Source: Paenibacillus sp. sptzw28 (GTDB taxonomy: Bacteria > Bacillota > Bacilli > Paenibacillales > Paenibacillaceae). Taken from it: DNA of 64,000 bases. The first letter of the stretch is position 1. Every line of letters starts with the position of its first letter. Below are positions 51,591 through 59,901 of this stretch, in pieces. The stretch spans positions 2,700,001-2,764,000 of the forward strand of contig NZ_CP080545.1 in the NCBI RefSeq assembly GCF_019550795.1, in the 5' to 3' direction. The notes under the pieces are model-generated. The model had not been told where the DNA came from. It did not search any database and saw only the letters and a list, made by a program, of their open reading frames with translations. The translations under genes and the position numbers were made by a program.

Positions 51591-53894
51591 CTAAGGCTTA
51601 ACGAGCCGCCATTTCTGGTTATCGCCGCCGTTATCGGTCCAAATCTGCACGTTGGTTCCGTCTGCCGTTCCTTTGGCGTAAACATCGAGCGCCTTGCCGC
51701 TGAGGCTGCTGATCAGTCTGTGAGATCCATCCGGGTTGGCGACGATTTTCCAGCGCTGGCCAGCGCTGCCATTGTCGGTCCAAATCTGAACATTGGTGCC
51801 GTTTGCCGTTCCCCCGGCATCCACATCGAGCGCCTTACCGCTTCGTACGTTAATAAGCTTATAGCTGCCTTCACCGATCGGAACGATGTTCCACAGCTGG
51901 TTATCTCCGCCGTTGTCGGTCCAAATCTGCACGTTGGTTCCGTCTGCCGTTACTCCGGCGTAGACATCGAGCGCTTTGCCGCTGCTCGTGTTCAGCAGCT
52001 TGAAGGTACCCTGGATGCCGGCCGGATAGAGGTCCGGTTTCGGTGGCGTAGACATCCCGTCGCCAAGATAGAAGCCGGTGTGCGGCGGCTGGTTGTATCC
52101 GACATTCTGCCAGGCGATGCCGAGGCGGTAGATAGGATCGTGCATCAGGGTACGGATACGATGATTCGTGACCTCCGTTGTCGTATATATGCGCAGCGCA
52201 GAGCTATCGGCGGTGCGCCAGACCGCTTCCTCCCGCCAATCGCCCAGAATATCGGCCTGAAGGCTTGGGTTGCCCTTGGTTGTGTTGTTGGAAGCCGTCC
52301 CGGTTGCAGTAAGCAGCCTGTCAGTCTGCTGCAGCTGGTAATTCCATTTGGAGATAGTCCCATTGCCGCCCGATCCCGTATGATCCAGAAGCTCGCGAAG
52401 CAAATCGCCGTCCCACCATATCCCGAAATTGATAGAGGAGGGGATCGTACTGCCGATCTTCTGTCCCTTAACGGTATTCAGGCCGACGCCGTTCGAGGCC
52501 CAGAGCTCTTCGCCTTTGTATCGGGGGTCGACGTCCGCGGCCATTCCTCTGCCGGTATCGACGCCCGTGAATACCCCCCAATAGACTTGGCCGCTTGCCG
52601 CATTATGAATTTCCGCACCATACTGGGCTGCTTTTTCTTCATTCACCTTAAACACCTCAAGCCCCGGCCTGTCGGGATCGAGATCGCCGAAATGCATCGC
52701 GTCGCCGTGCCCAAGCCCGGTTGAGTAAAGGCCGGATCCGCTATCGTCAACCGCCATCGAGCCGTACAGGATTTCATCCTTGCTGTCGTTATCGACATCC
52801 CCGACGCTAAGGTTATGATTGCCCTGACCGGCGTAACCGCTGTTACCGGAGCTGTTCGAATCAAACGTCCACAGCTTCGTGAGCTGGCCATCCCTCCAGT
52901 TGTATGCGGCAAGTACAGTGCGCGTATAGTAGCCGCGAGCCATAACGATGCTGGGCCGCTGGCCGTCCAAATAAGCGACGGCCGCCAGAAAGCGGTCGAC
53001 GCGGTTGCCGTAGCTGTCCCCCCAGCTGGAGACGGTTCCGCGAGGCGGGTCGTAGCTGACGGTCGAAAGCGCCTCCCCGGTAATACCGCTGAATACGGTC
53101 AAATATTCCGGCCCCGACAGTATAAAGCCGTCCGAATTTCGATAGTCGGCGCTTGCATTTCCGATTGTTACCCCCTTCCCGTCAACTGTGCCGTCGGCTG
53201 TTTTGCAGACGACTTCCGCTTTACCGTCGCCGTCGAAATCATAGACGAGAAACTGTGTGTAGTGGGCGCCGGCGCGAATATTTCTGCCGAGATTAATCCG
53301 CCATAGGCGGGTGCCGTCGAGCCGGTATGCGTCCAATATGGCCGGGCCGGAATAACCGAACTGGGAATTGTCCTTGGAATTGGAGGGGTCCCATTTGACA
53401 ACAATCTCGTAATCGCCGTCCCCGTCAAGATCTCCGACGCTTGCGTCATTCGCGTTGTAGGTGTAGGAGCCGTCGGGTACGGTACCGCCTGGAGGAACTT
53501 GAAGCGGAAGCGAGTAGTAATTTTGCCCCCATACTGAGCCGGTCTCCGAAGCGGGCTGTTCCTGGCTGTTCACTATGGCGCGAACGTTGTAGAGGGAGCT
53601 TGCCGTACCTTGAGCATCGAGGTAATTGGTACTCGTGGAAATTGGTGATGCATTAACCTTCGTTCCGTTCCTGTAGAGGTTAAAGGAGACAGAATCGGGA
53701 TCGGTTCCGAGCATCCGCCAGCTGATAAACACGCCTCCACTGACGCTGACCGCGACTACGCCGCGGTCGAGCGCCTCCATTTGACGGGCTGTGGCCGCCG
53801 TCGCATGCTTAACAGGGATATAGAGCGAGCAGACAAGCAGACAACAAAGTAACCAGATAACCGATTTTCGCATCGTTCGAACCTTCTTATACAT
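51591..53894 (-). CDS. Secreted PL11 rhamnogalacturonan lyase with ricin-type repeats
   Basis: Encodes 767 residues. AGGAGG precedes the ATG. A Sec signal ends near residue 33. Residues ~35-620 are the eight-bladed PL11 domain (YesW/YesX-like), which cuts rhamnogalacturonan I between rhamnose and galacturonate. Calcium-binding loops are frequent: DLDGDGDYEIVVKWDP, DFDGDGKAEVVCKTADGT and DVDNDSKDEILYGS. Residues ~630-767 hold three ricin-B/CBM13-like repeats, each with SGKALDV and NVQIWTDNG and closing with a Gln-x-Trp, which probably bind galactan or other side chains. Its product, an unsaturated oligomer, is the substrate class of GH105 and GH88 in this window. Confidence 0.94.
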   Translation of the reverse strand: MYKKVRTMRKSVIWLLCCLLVCSLYIPVKHATAATARQMEALDRGVVAVSVSGGVFISWRMLGTDPDSVSFNLYRNGTKVNASPISTSTNYLDAQGTASSLYNVRAIVNSQEQPASETGSVWGQNYYSLPLQVPPGGTVPDGSYTYNANDASVGDLDGDGDYEIVVKWDPSNSKDNSQFGYSGPAILDAYRLDGTRLWRINLGRNIRAGAHYTQFLVYDFDGDGKAEVVCKTADGTVDGKGVTIGNASADYRNSDGFILSGPEYLTVFSGITGEALSTVSYDPPRGTVSSWGDSYGNRVDRFLAAVAYLDGQRPSIVMARGYYTRTVLAAYNWRDGQLTKLWTFDSNSSGNSGYAGQGNHNLSVGDVDNDSKDEILYGSMAVDDSGSGLYSTGLGHGDAMHFGDLDPDRPGLEVFKVNEEKAAQYGAEIHNAASGQVYWGVFTGVDTGRGMAADVDPRYKGEELWASNGVGLNTVKGQKIGSTIPSSINFGIWWDGDLLRELLDHTGSGGNGTISKWNYQLQQTDRLLTATGTASNNTTKGNPSLQADILGDWREEAVWRTADSSALRIYTTTEVTNHRIRTLMHDPIYRLGIAWQNVGYNQPPHTGFYLGDGMSTPPKPDLYPAGIQGTFKLLNTSSGKALDVYAGVTADGTNVQIWTDNGGDNQLWNIVPIGEGSYKLINVRSGKALDVDAGGTANGTNVQIWTDNGSAGQRWKIVANPDGSHRLISSLSGKALDVYAKGTADGTNVQIWTDNGGDNQKWRLVKP
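51596..52000 (-). repeat. Three ricin-type repeats with near-identical DNA
   Basis: Three copies of about 135-140 bases. The plus-strand phrase GGTCCAAATCTG recurs at 51638, 51778 and 51918, flanked by GTTGGTTCCGTCTGCCGTTCC in two of them. High DNA identity points to recent internal duplication and allows copy-number change. Confidence 0.8.
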
Positions 53895-54412
53895 TACATA
53901 TTCCTCCTGTTTTCCATAGATTTATGGATGAATTGCAAAGGGATTAAGTAGAGACACCTCCTTATTTGTCAATAATGGAAATGAGAGCGGGAACAATAAT
54001 TTTTTGGCGAAGCTCAATATCGTTTCGACCAAACCGATGCCGATCGCCATGAATTGTACCAAAAAATTTGACAAGTACATTATCCGATTGGATTGCTCCC
54101 GCAAATGTATTTTATGAAATCAAGCGCACCATTCATGACGCTGTCCGGGTCACGGAACACAATAAATTCTGTCTTGAACAGTAAACGTTATTAAAGAGAT
54201 ATATCATATGATGACGATCAATATATTGAAGGTAAATTGAATATTAAGTTATGTAATTTTCATTTTGTTGAAGGAAAACATCATTTTTGATCGAATCCTA
54301 CTATTATCAAAGCTGCTAAGTCATCGCGAATCGCATGAACAACTTGCGCCGATTGTGGGAACAAAGCTGATAGCATCAGTAAGGTATGCTCAATAAGACA
54401 GGAGAGATCAAT
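53895..54412. other. Divergent control region between PL11 and the CBM9-GH18 unit
   Basis: 518 bases without a supported gene. It is A+T-rich and should contain both promoters. I see no convincing -35/-10 pair or operator. The open frame on the minus strand at 53922-54104 lacks a ribosome site and was not accepted. Confidence 0.4.
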
Positions 54413-55450
54413 GTGAATTTAAGTGGGGTACCGGAGCCGAAGCTTGCATTTGCTCCGAAGCATTATATGTGCAGGCGGGCGGCAGAACCGCTTCTACTGG
54501 ACGGCCGTCTGGACAAACCGTTCTGGGCGAAGGCCGATTGGACCGACGACTTTGTCGATATTGAAGGCGACCTCCGTCCGAAGCCGGGTAAACGTACCCG
54601 GGTCAAAATGCTCTGGGACGACGATTGTTTCTATTTTGGCGCCGAATTGGAAGAGGATCAGATTTGGGCGACCTTGACGGAGCGGGACTCGGTCATTTTC
54701 TATGACAACGACTTTGAAATCTTCATAGACCCGGACGGCGATTCCCATCAGTATTACGAATTTGAAATCAATGCTCTTAACACGGTATGGGATTTGCTGC
54801 TGGTCAAGCCGTATCGCGACGGAGGGCCGGCGGTCAACGGGTGGGATATAAGCGGACTGCGCACGGCGGTCCATATTGACGGCGAGCTCAACCGGCCTGG
54901 GGCCGCAAACCGGAAGTGGAGCGTCGAGGTGGCCATGCCTTGGACCACCTTACGTGAATGCGCCCCTGAAGGCAGGCCGCCGGTTGAGGGGGAATATTGG
55001 CGTGTCAATTTCTCCCGCGTCGAATGGCGAACCGAGGTTGTCGATGGCAAATACCGCAAGGTTGTGAACCCGGAGACCGGAAAACCGTATCCCGAGGATA
55101 ACTGGGTATGGTCGCCGATGGGGATTGTTAATATGCATTACCCTGAATTATGGGGTTATGTAATATTCGACGGGGGAGACCGGGGAGAAGCCGAACCATT
55201 CCGGCTGCCGCCGGATGAACTGGTGAAATGGGAACTTCGAAAATTATATTACCGGCAGCGCAACCGCTACGCCGAGTGTGGGGAATTTACTGGGGACTCG
55301 GCACTGCTCATGGGCGGCGACAGCTGGACGATTTGTCCGACAATTGAAATCACCGGAAGACTGTTTGAAATTTCTGCCCCTTCTGCTGATGAGCGGTCTA
55401 TATGGCGGATTAGGGAAGACGGAATGCTGTGGAAGGAGAGATCAGTTTAA
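54413..55450 (+). CDS. CBM9-family carbohydrate-binding protein, single domain
   Basis: Encodes 345 residues from a GTG, with CAGGAGAGA just ahead. The CBM9-like beta-sandwich (LLLDGRLDKPFWAKADW, VKMLWDDDCFYFGAELEED, FYDNDFEIFIDPDGDSHQYY, FEINALNTVWDLLLVKPYRD and WSVEVAMPWTTL) covers residues ~15-220. The last ~100 residues have no known match. There is no signal peptide, so it is not a classic extracellular polysaccharide binder. Unfused CBM9 proteins beside hydrolases are seen in Bacillales and Bacteroidetes. The GH18 gene starts two bases after its stop. Confidence 0.8.
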   Translation: MNLSGVPEPKLAFAPKHYMCRRAAEPLLLDGRLDKPFWAKADWTDDFVDIEGDLRPKPGKRTRVKMLWDDDCFYFGAELEEDQIWATLTERDSVIFYDNDFEIFIDPDGDSHQYYEFEINALNTVWDLLLVKPYRDGGPAVNGWDISGLRTAVHIDGELNRPGAANRKWSVEVAMPWTTLRECAPEGRPPVEGEYWRVNFSRVEWRTEVVDGKYRKVVNPETGKPYPEDNWVWSPMGIVNMHYPELWGYVIFDGGDRGEAEPFRLPPDELVKWELRKLYYRQRNRYAECGEFTGDSALLMGGDSWTICPTIEITGRLFEISAPSADERSIWRIREDGMLWKERSV

Positions 55451-55452
55451 AT

Positions 55453-56490
55453 ATGACACGAAGCTATATTACCGCGGGATACGCTTCGGCCGCTAGCCTG
55501 CGTGACTTGACACTGGAGGACGTCAGGAAGCTGTCGCATTTGAACGTAGCGTTCGGGCATGTCCGTGATGATGAAATACGTACGGAACATCTGAGGCCGC
55601 ATATGAACGAACTGAATCGGCTGAAACAAGATCACCCTGAGCTGACGGTTCTGCTGTCCGTCGGAGGCTGGAGTGCGGGCGGCTTCTCCGAGGCAGCATC
55701 GACGGAGGCAGGACGTGGAAAGATGGCCGAATCTGCGGTCCGGGTGCTTCATGAACTGCCGTTCGACGGCATAGACCTCGACTGGGAGTATCCGTGCTAT
55801 GCGGAAGCCGGTATTGAGGCAAGTCCTAGTGATAAAACGAACTTCACGCTTCTGCTCCGTGCAATGCGGACGGCGCTCGACCGCAAGGGACAGGAGGACG
55901 GCCGCCATTATCCGCTTACGATTGCGGCTGGCGCCGACCAGTATTATATTGACGGTACCGAGATGGACAAGGTGGGAAAGCTGGTCGATTTCGTGCAGCT
56001 GATGACCTACGATATGCGCGGAGGCTTTCAAGTGCTGACCGGTCACCATACCAACCTGTACACGCCAACCGGGGATTTATTCCGTATCAGTACGGACGCT
56101 TCCGTCCGGATGTTTGTTCAAGCAGGCGTGCCCGGGAGCAAAATCGTGATCGGCGCGGCGTTCTATTCCCGGATGTGGAAGCAAGTTCCAGACCGTAATA
56201 ACGGGCTGCACCAGATGGCGGGCGGCTCCGGCGGCTATGGTCCGGATTACACGTCACTTGCCGCGGAGTATATCGGCAGGAACGGTTTTGTCCGACACTG
56301 GGACGACGAGGCGCGAGCGCCGTATCTCTTTGACGGGAGCACCTTCATCTCATATGAAGACGAGGAATCCATTCGTCATAAATGCGATTATGTAAGATAC
56401 AACGGCCTGGCAGGCATCATGTTCTGGGAGTACGGCTGCGACCGAACGCGCCGGCTTCTGGATGCCATTGATAAAGGTCTTAAGGGTTAG
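55453..56490 (+). CDS. Glycoside hydrolase family 18 (chitinase-like), no signal peptide
   Basis: Encodes 345 residues; GAAGGAGAGA precedes the ATG. GH18 motifs are complete: the SVGG strand in LLSVGGWSAGGF and FDGIDLDWEYP with the DxDxE residues Asp108, Asp110 and catalytic Glu112. QLMTYDMRGGF and GIMFWEYGCD follow. Members degrade chitin or N-glycans through substrate-assisted catalysis. There is no signal peptide and no chitin-binding domain, so a cytoplasmic glycosidase acting on imported N-acetylglucosamine-containing oligomers is likely. It is tightly coupled to the CBM9 gene. Confidence 0.9.
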   Translation: MTRSYITAGYASAASLRDLTLEDVRKLSHLNVAFGHVRDDEIRTEHLRPHMNELNRLKQDHPELTVLLSVGGWSAGGFSEAASTEAGRGKMAESAVRVLHELPFDGIDLDWEYPCYAEAGIEASPSDKTNFTLLLRAMRTALDRKGQEDGRHYPLTIAAGADQYYIDGTEMDKVGKLVDFVQLMTYDMRGGFQVLTGHHTNLYTPTGDLFRISTDASVRMFVQAGVPGSKIVIGAAFYSRMWKQVPDRNNGLHQMAGGSGGYGPDYTSLAAEYIGRNGFVRHWDDEARAPYLFDGSTFISYEDEESIRHKCDYVRYNGLAGIMFWEYGCDRTRRLLDAIDKGLKG

Positions 56491-56519
56491 CCGTTCTCAA
56501 AAAACATAAGATAAGTTAG

Positions 56520-56551
56520 GCGCAGCTTGTTTTTAAAAGGCTGCGTCTTTT
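56520..56551 (+). terminator. Terminator of the CBM9-GH18 unit
   Basis: CGCAGC and GCTGCG stem around a T-rich loop, followed by TCTTTT. Confidence 0.7.
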
Positions 56552-56581
56552 AACGTTCCTTCCATGATATTCCTATTTACC

Positions 56582-56610
56582 TTGACAACTACAGGGAATC
56601 CGCTTATAAA
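56582..56610 (+). promoter_or_regulatory. Near-consensus SigA promoter
   Basis: TTGACA, an exact 17-base spacer, and TATAAA at 56605-56610. It drives the small membrane protein gene and perhaps the following Nudix and HIT genes. Confidence 0.8.
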
Positions 56611-56695
56611 TAGGAAATATTAACCGCTTACATATTGAAGGAGGGCCAATTTATATTAAACCAGGGCACAGCACCAGTGATGAAAGGGTGAACTC

Positions 56696-56971
56696 ATGAT
56701 TTTATTGAAGAGAATCACCTTCTGGCTCTCATTAATTAGCATTACAATTTGTCTAAATGATATCTGGGAAACTGTTCATGCTCCCGATATCCTTGATATT
56801 GGAGTGGGGCCATTTGAGCCATTTAAACATTGGATGCTCGATTTTGATCCTTTTAAACCACCGAGCAGTGCCCTAATCACCGCAAAATTTCCTGGTTATA
56901 TTGTGCATTTTGCTTTCTTCTGCCTTGTTGGAACTATCTTGGATAATTGTATCCGCTTGTTCAAACGTTAA
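56696..56971 (+). CDS. Small membrane protein of unknown function
   Basis: Encodes 91 residues; GAAAGGGTGA precedes the ATG. Two hydrophobic segments, ITFWLSLISITICLN near the N-terminus and FPGYIVHFAFFCLVG near the C-terminus, flank an acidic, Pro-rich loop (DILDIGVGPFEPFKHW, DFDPFKPP). It is likely in the cytoplasmic membrane with the loop outside. A strong SigA promoter lies upstream. No family recognised. Confidence 0.7.
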   Translation: MILLKRITFWLSLISITICLNDIWETVHAPDILDIGVGPFEPFKHWMLDFDPFKPPSSALITAKFPGYIVHFAFFCLVGTILDNCIRLFKR

Positions 56972-57062
56972 ACGAAAATATTCTACCTGCGCATGCAACA
57001 AGAATGGCGGTATCTATATTATGTAAGGGATTTTTGACATTTGAATTCAACGAGGTGATACC

Positions 57063-57557
57063 GTGAGTATTAGAACTGCAGCTAGGGCAGTGATAATAAA
57101 AGATGAGCAATTGCTTGTATTAAGGAGAACTGGCGTCCAAGGAGAATTTTATGTTCTCCCTGGAGGCGGACAAGAACATGGTGAAAGCATCCACGAAACT
57201 TTGATGAGAGAAGTATTCGAAGAGGTAAGTTTAAAGGTTGAAATTGTGGAATTGCTATTTATTAATGAGTTTATCGCAAAGAGAGATTCATTGTTTCCTG
57301 AATTGGAACCTGATGTTCATCAAATTGATTTTACGTTTTTGTGCGCTATTACTTCAAACAACGAAGCTAAAGTCGGGGAAACACCGGATGTGCATCAGGT
57401 TGGCGTTGCATGGATTCCATTGAAAGAGATAACCGACAACAGTTTGCATCCCGCGAACGATGTTAATTTTATTATGGGAGCACCAACTAGGAGTGTGTTA
57501 TCACAATGGATTTCTAATCACAAGAATGTGAAAACACCAACATTTATTGCAGGTTGA
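57063..57557 (+). CDS. Nudix hydrolase
   Basis: Encodes 164 residues from a GTG, with a GAGGTGAT site. The Nudix box is GGGQEHGESIHETLMREVFE then EVSL, with G, E and REVFEE in place and only the last Gly of the consensus replaced by Ser. These enzymes hydrolyse nucleoside diphosphate derivatives such as damaged nucleotides, ADP-ribose or coenzyme A. The substrate cannot be assigned. Confidence 0.9.
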   Translation: MSIRTAARAVIIKDEQLLVLRRTGVQGEFYVLPGGGQEHGESIHETLMREVFEEVSLKVEIVELLFINEFIAKRDSLFPELEPDVHQIDFTFLCAITSNNEAKVGETPDVHQVGVAWIPLKEITDNSLHPANDVNFIMGAPTRSVLSQWISNHKNVKTPTFIAG

Positions 57558-57597
57558 ACCGAACTAACGGAATACTGCAAGGGAGTTGTATGAAGAG

Positions 57598-58071
57598 ATG
57601 AATGCATATTCACATAAGCCCGAAGGATACGAATGTCCATTTTGCCATGTTGTTTCGGGCATCGAACTACCTCAGCAGGGAACAAAACAGAAAGATATCA
57701 TTCACCAGAATGAATACATAACAGCCTTTATCGCTAGCAAGTGGTGGATAAACAATAAAGGGCATGTTCTTGTTGTCCCAAATCGACACTTCGAGAACAT
57801 ATATGAACTCCCTGCAGAGTATGCTGTTGAAGTTCACCGAGCAGCTCAACTAGCAGCGCTTGCAATGAAAGGTGCATATGGATGTGATGGAATTTCCACG
57901 CGACAACATAATGAGCCTTCCGGCAATCAAGACGTGTGGCATTACCATCTCCATGTTTATCCGCGATATGAGAATGATCAACTTTACCTGATGAATGGTT
58001 ATCAGACCGATCCAGATGAACGCTCAATATATGCTGAAAAGTTGCGTACTTGGATACGGGAAAATGTGTAG
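57598..58071 (+). CDS. HIT-family protein
   Basis: Encodes 157 residues. The ATG at 57598 is the likely start; a TTG at 57586 sits too close to the AAGGGAG site. A CPFC pair (ECPFCHVV) is followed by INNKGHVLVVPNRHFENIYE and the histidine triad WHYHLHVYPRY. HIT proteins hydrolyse nucleotides linked to another group (AMP-lysine, GpppA-like compounds). It follows the Nudix gene by 40 bases, both handling nucleotides. Confidence 0.88.
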   Translation: MNAYSHKPEGYECPFCHVVSGIELPQQGTKQKDIIHQNEYITAFIASKWWINNKGHVLVVPNRHFENIYELPAEYAVEVHRAAQLAALAMKGAYGCDGISTRQHNEPSGNQDVWHYHLHVYPRYENDQLYLMNGYQTDPDERSIYAEKLRTWIRENV

Positions 58072-58137
58072 TATGAGGCCGCAAACAGTCGGAATGCTCA
58101 GTGAGTAAATACAATAACACATGTTCAGCATTCAAAA

Positions 58138-58186
58138 AAGGGTGCCTGAAGTAGATTTATCTACTTGGGGGCGCCCTCTTTTTTTG
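58138..58186 (+). terminator. Terminator after the HIT gene
   Basis: GGGTGCC with AAGTAGA pairs with TCTACTT and GGCGCCC, then seven T. Confidence 0.8.
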
Positions 58187-58303
58187 CGGCAATCCTGTTT
58201 AATGATTTCATTGTCTTGTATGTGTTGCCTAAATGGGTTTTGAAATTTTGTTCACAATAAACAATGTGCCGCTGTTAGTTATACGTTATATTAAGTGCAT
58301 AAG

Positions 58304-58332
58304 ATGACATATTGTGAAACTAAATATGTCAT
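58304..58332. promoter_or_regulatory. Perfect 10-bp inverted repeat upstream of the symporter
   Basis: ATGACATATT and AATATGTCAT with a 9-base spacer, 142 bases before the start of the symporter gene. Size and spacing suit an operator or a stem in the leader mRNA. Confidence 0.6.
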
Positions 58333-58473
58333 GAAAATTAAGATTCCCGTAATGCAGCCTTCATTTATGTGATGTTATCTAACGTGTTTGTACATCTGGG
58401 TTATGTACCAAGCCGATGGAAGAAAGGATCCACAATCAGCACGGCATACAAAAACAATGTGAGGTGATTGTTT

Positions 58474-59802
58474 GTGAAGCAAGAAACAGCACGTGTAAAA
58501 AAGCCATTCTACAAAGGACTTTTCTTTCAAATCATGGTATCAATCATTGCAGGTATCCTGGTGGGCTATTTATGGCCAACCGTAGGTATTGAACTGAAAC
58601 CGCTCGGCGACGGCTTCATTAAGCTGATTAAAATGATGATCGCGCCGCTTGTCTTCAGTGTGGTGGTAGTCGGCATCGCGAAGATTGGTGATATCAAGGC
58701 CGTAGGTAGAATCGGCGGCAAAACGATCCTCTATTTCGAAGTGGTGACCACCCTTGCTTTAATTATCGGCATGGTCGTGGCCAATCTCACCAATCCGGGT
58801 GTAGGAATGCATGTAGATCCGGCAAGCCTGTCAACAGCAGGTATCGAGGCAACAACGAAAGGATCTGAGCTTCCGAGCGGAACGAGCTTTTTCCTGAACA
58901 TCATTCCGGATAGCGCCATTGGCGCGTTCGTTAATAACAGTATGCTGCAGGTTCTGCTGGTCTCCTGTTTATTCGGATTTGCGCTTTCGCATGTAGGGGG
59001 GCGGACCTCGGAAGTCATTCTTGATTTCATGGAGCGGGTCAACGAGGTGTTGTTCAAGATTGTAGGCTATATCATGAAGCTTACCGCGATTGCCACATTC
59101 GGGGCGATGGCCTTTGCCGTGAGTCAGTACGGTATCGACACGCTGCTGTCATTGGGTAAACTCTTTGCCGCGATGACGGTCGCTTGTTTGGTCTTCATCG
59201 TTGTCCTGGCCGTTATAATGAGAATATTCATCGGCCTCAGTCTGTGGAAGCTTGTACTTTATATCCGGGAAGAGATCATGCTGGCTTTCGCGACAGGTTC
59301 CTCTGAAGCGGTCATGCCGCAGTTAATGAACAAATTCGAGCATGCGGGCTGCAATCGAGCCGTTGTGGGCCTTGTCGTTCCGACCGGATACTCATTCAAT
59401 CTTGACGGAGCATCGATTTACCTCTCGCTCGCCCTTGTTTTTCTTGCTCAAGCCACCGGTGTTAATTTGAGCTTTGGCGATCAGTTGATGATTCTTGGGG
59501 TCCTGTTATTAACCTCCAAAGGTATGGCGGGTATACCGGGTTCCGCTTTCGTCGCACTTTCGGCAACCGCCGCGGCAACCGGTTCGTTTCCTATAGCAGC
59601 CGTTGCCCTGATGCTGGCTCCCGACCGGTTCATGGGGAATTACCGAACAACCGTCAACATTATCGGCTACGCCGTTGCAGCCTTTGTCATTGCACGCTGG
59701 GAAAATCTACTCGATATCAACCGCGCTAAGGATGTGCTTGACGGCCAAATCGCCTATGAAGCTAAAAACACGGTTGAAAGTGCTCCCGGCTTAATCGGTT
59801 GA
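58474..59802 (+). CDS. Dicarboxylate/amino acid:cation symporter (DAACS family)
   Basis: Encodes 442 residues. GAGGTGA is followed by the GTG at 58474; a TTG at 58468 is an alternative. The GltP/DctA fold is evident: FFQIMVSIIAGILVGYLWP, FIKLIKMMIAPLVFSVVVVG, the re-entrant loop AFATGSSEAVMPQL, VPTGYSFNLDGASIYLSLAL and SKGMAGIPGSAFVALSATAA. These import C4-dicarboxylates, glutamate or aspartate with protons or sodium. DctA-like is favoured by the SSEAVMPQL loop and LTSKGMAGIPGSAF. A perfect inverted repeat upstream suggests its own regulator. Confidence 0.93.
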   Translation: MKQETARVKKPFYKGLFFQIMVSIIAGILVGYLWPTVGIELKPLGDGFIKLIKMMIAPLVFSVVVVGIAKIGDIKAVGRIGGKTILYFEVVTTLALIIGMVVANLTNPGVGMHVDPASLSTAGIEATTKGSELPSGTSFFLNIIPDSAIGAFVNNSMLQVLLVSCLFGFALSHVGGRTSEVILDFMERVNEVLFKIVGYIMKLTAIATFGAMAFAVSQYGIDTLLSLGKLFAAMTVACLVFIVVLAVIMRIFIGLSLWKLVLYIREEIMLAFATGSSEAVMPQLMNKFEHAGCNRAVVGLVVPTGYSFNLDGASIYLSLALVFLAQATGVNLSFGDQLMILGVLLLTSKGMAGIPGSAFVALSATAAATGSFPIAAVALMLAPDRFMGNYRTTVNIIGYAVAAFVIARWENLLDINRAKDVLDGQIAYEAKNTVESAPGLIG

Positions 59803-59863
59803 TAGAACATTCGGAAATAAGCTAAATCGGCATTCGGAATTGTCGGTGTATCACGGGAATTAG

Positions 59864-59901
59864 GAAAGAGGCACAGAGCTCAGACGCTCCGTGCCTCTTT
59901 C
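59864..59901. terminator. Bidirectional terminator between symporter and DUF4127 genes
   Basis: GAAAGAGGCACAGAGC and GCTCCGTGCCTCTTTC form a 15-16-bp stem with a 6-base loop; one mismatch. Confidence 0.85.

Larger units (their letters stand above)
58072..58473 (+). other. Intergenic region before the symporter gene
   Basis: 402 bases. Besides the terminator it contains a perfect 10-bp inverted repeat at 58304-58332, listed separately. No other gene is seen. Confidence 0.6.

Noticed and set aside
51590..52010. Spaced direct repeats considered as a CRISPR array
   Set aside because: They are ~140-bp protein-coding repeats (ricin domains), not short repeats with unique spacers. No CRISPR array or cas gene was seen in the window.
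51552..52724. A 390-codon plus-strand frame opposite PL11
   Set aside because: It mirrors the ricin repeats and catalytic domain of PL11 on the other strand; repeats create the repetitive look. No ribosome site.
53922..54104. 60-codon minus-strand frame in the PL11 upstream region, hydrophobic
   Set aside because: No ribosome site, TTG start, no conserved pattern.
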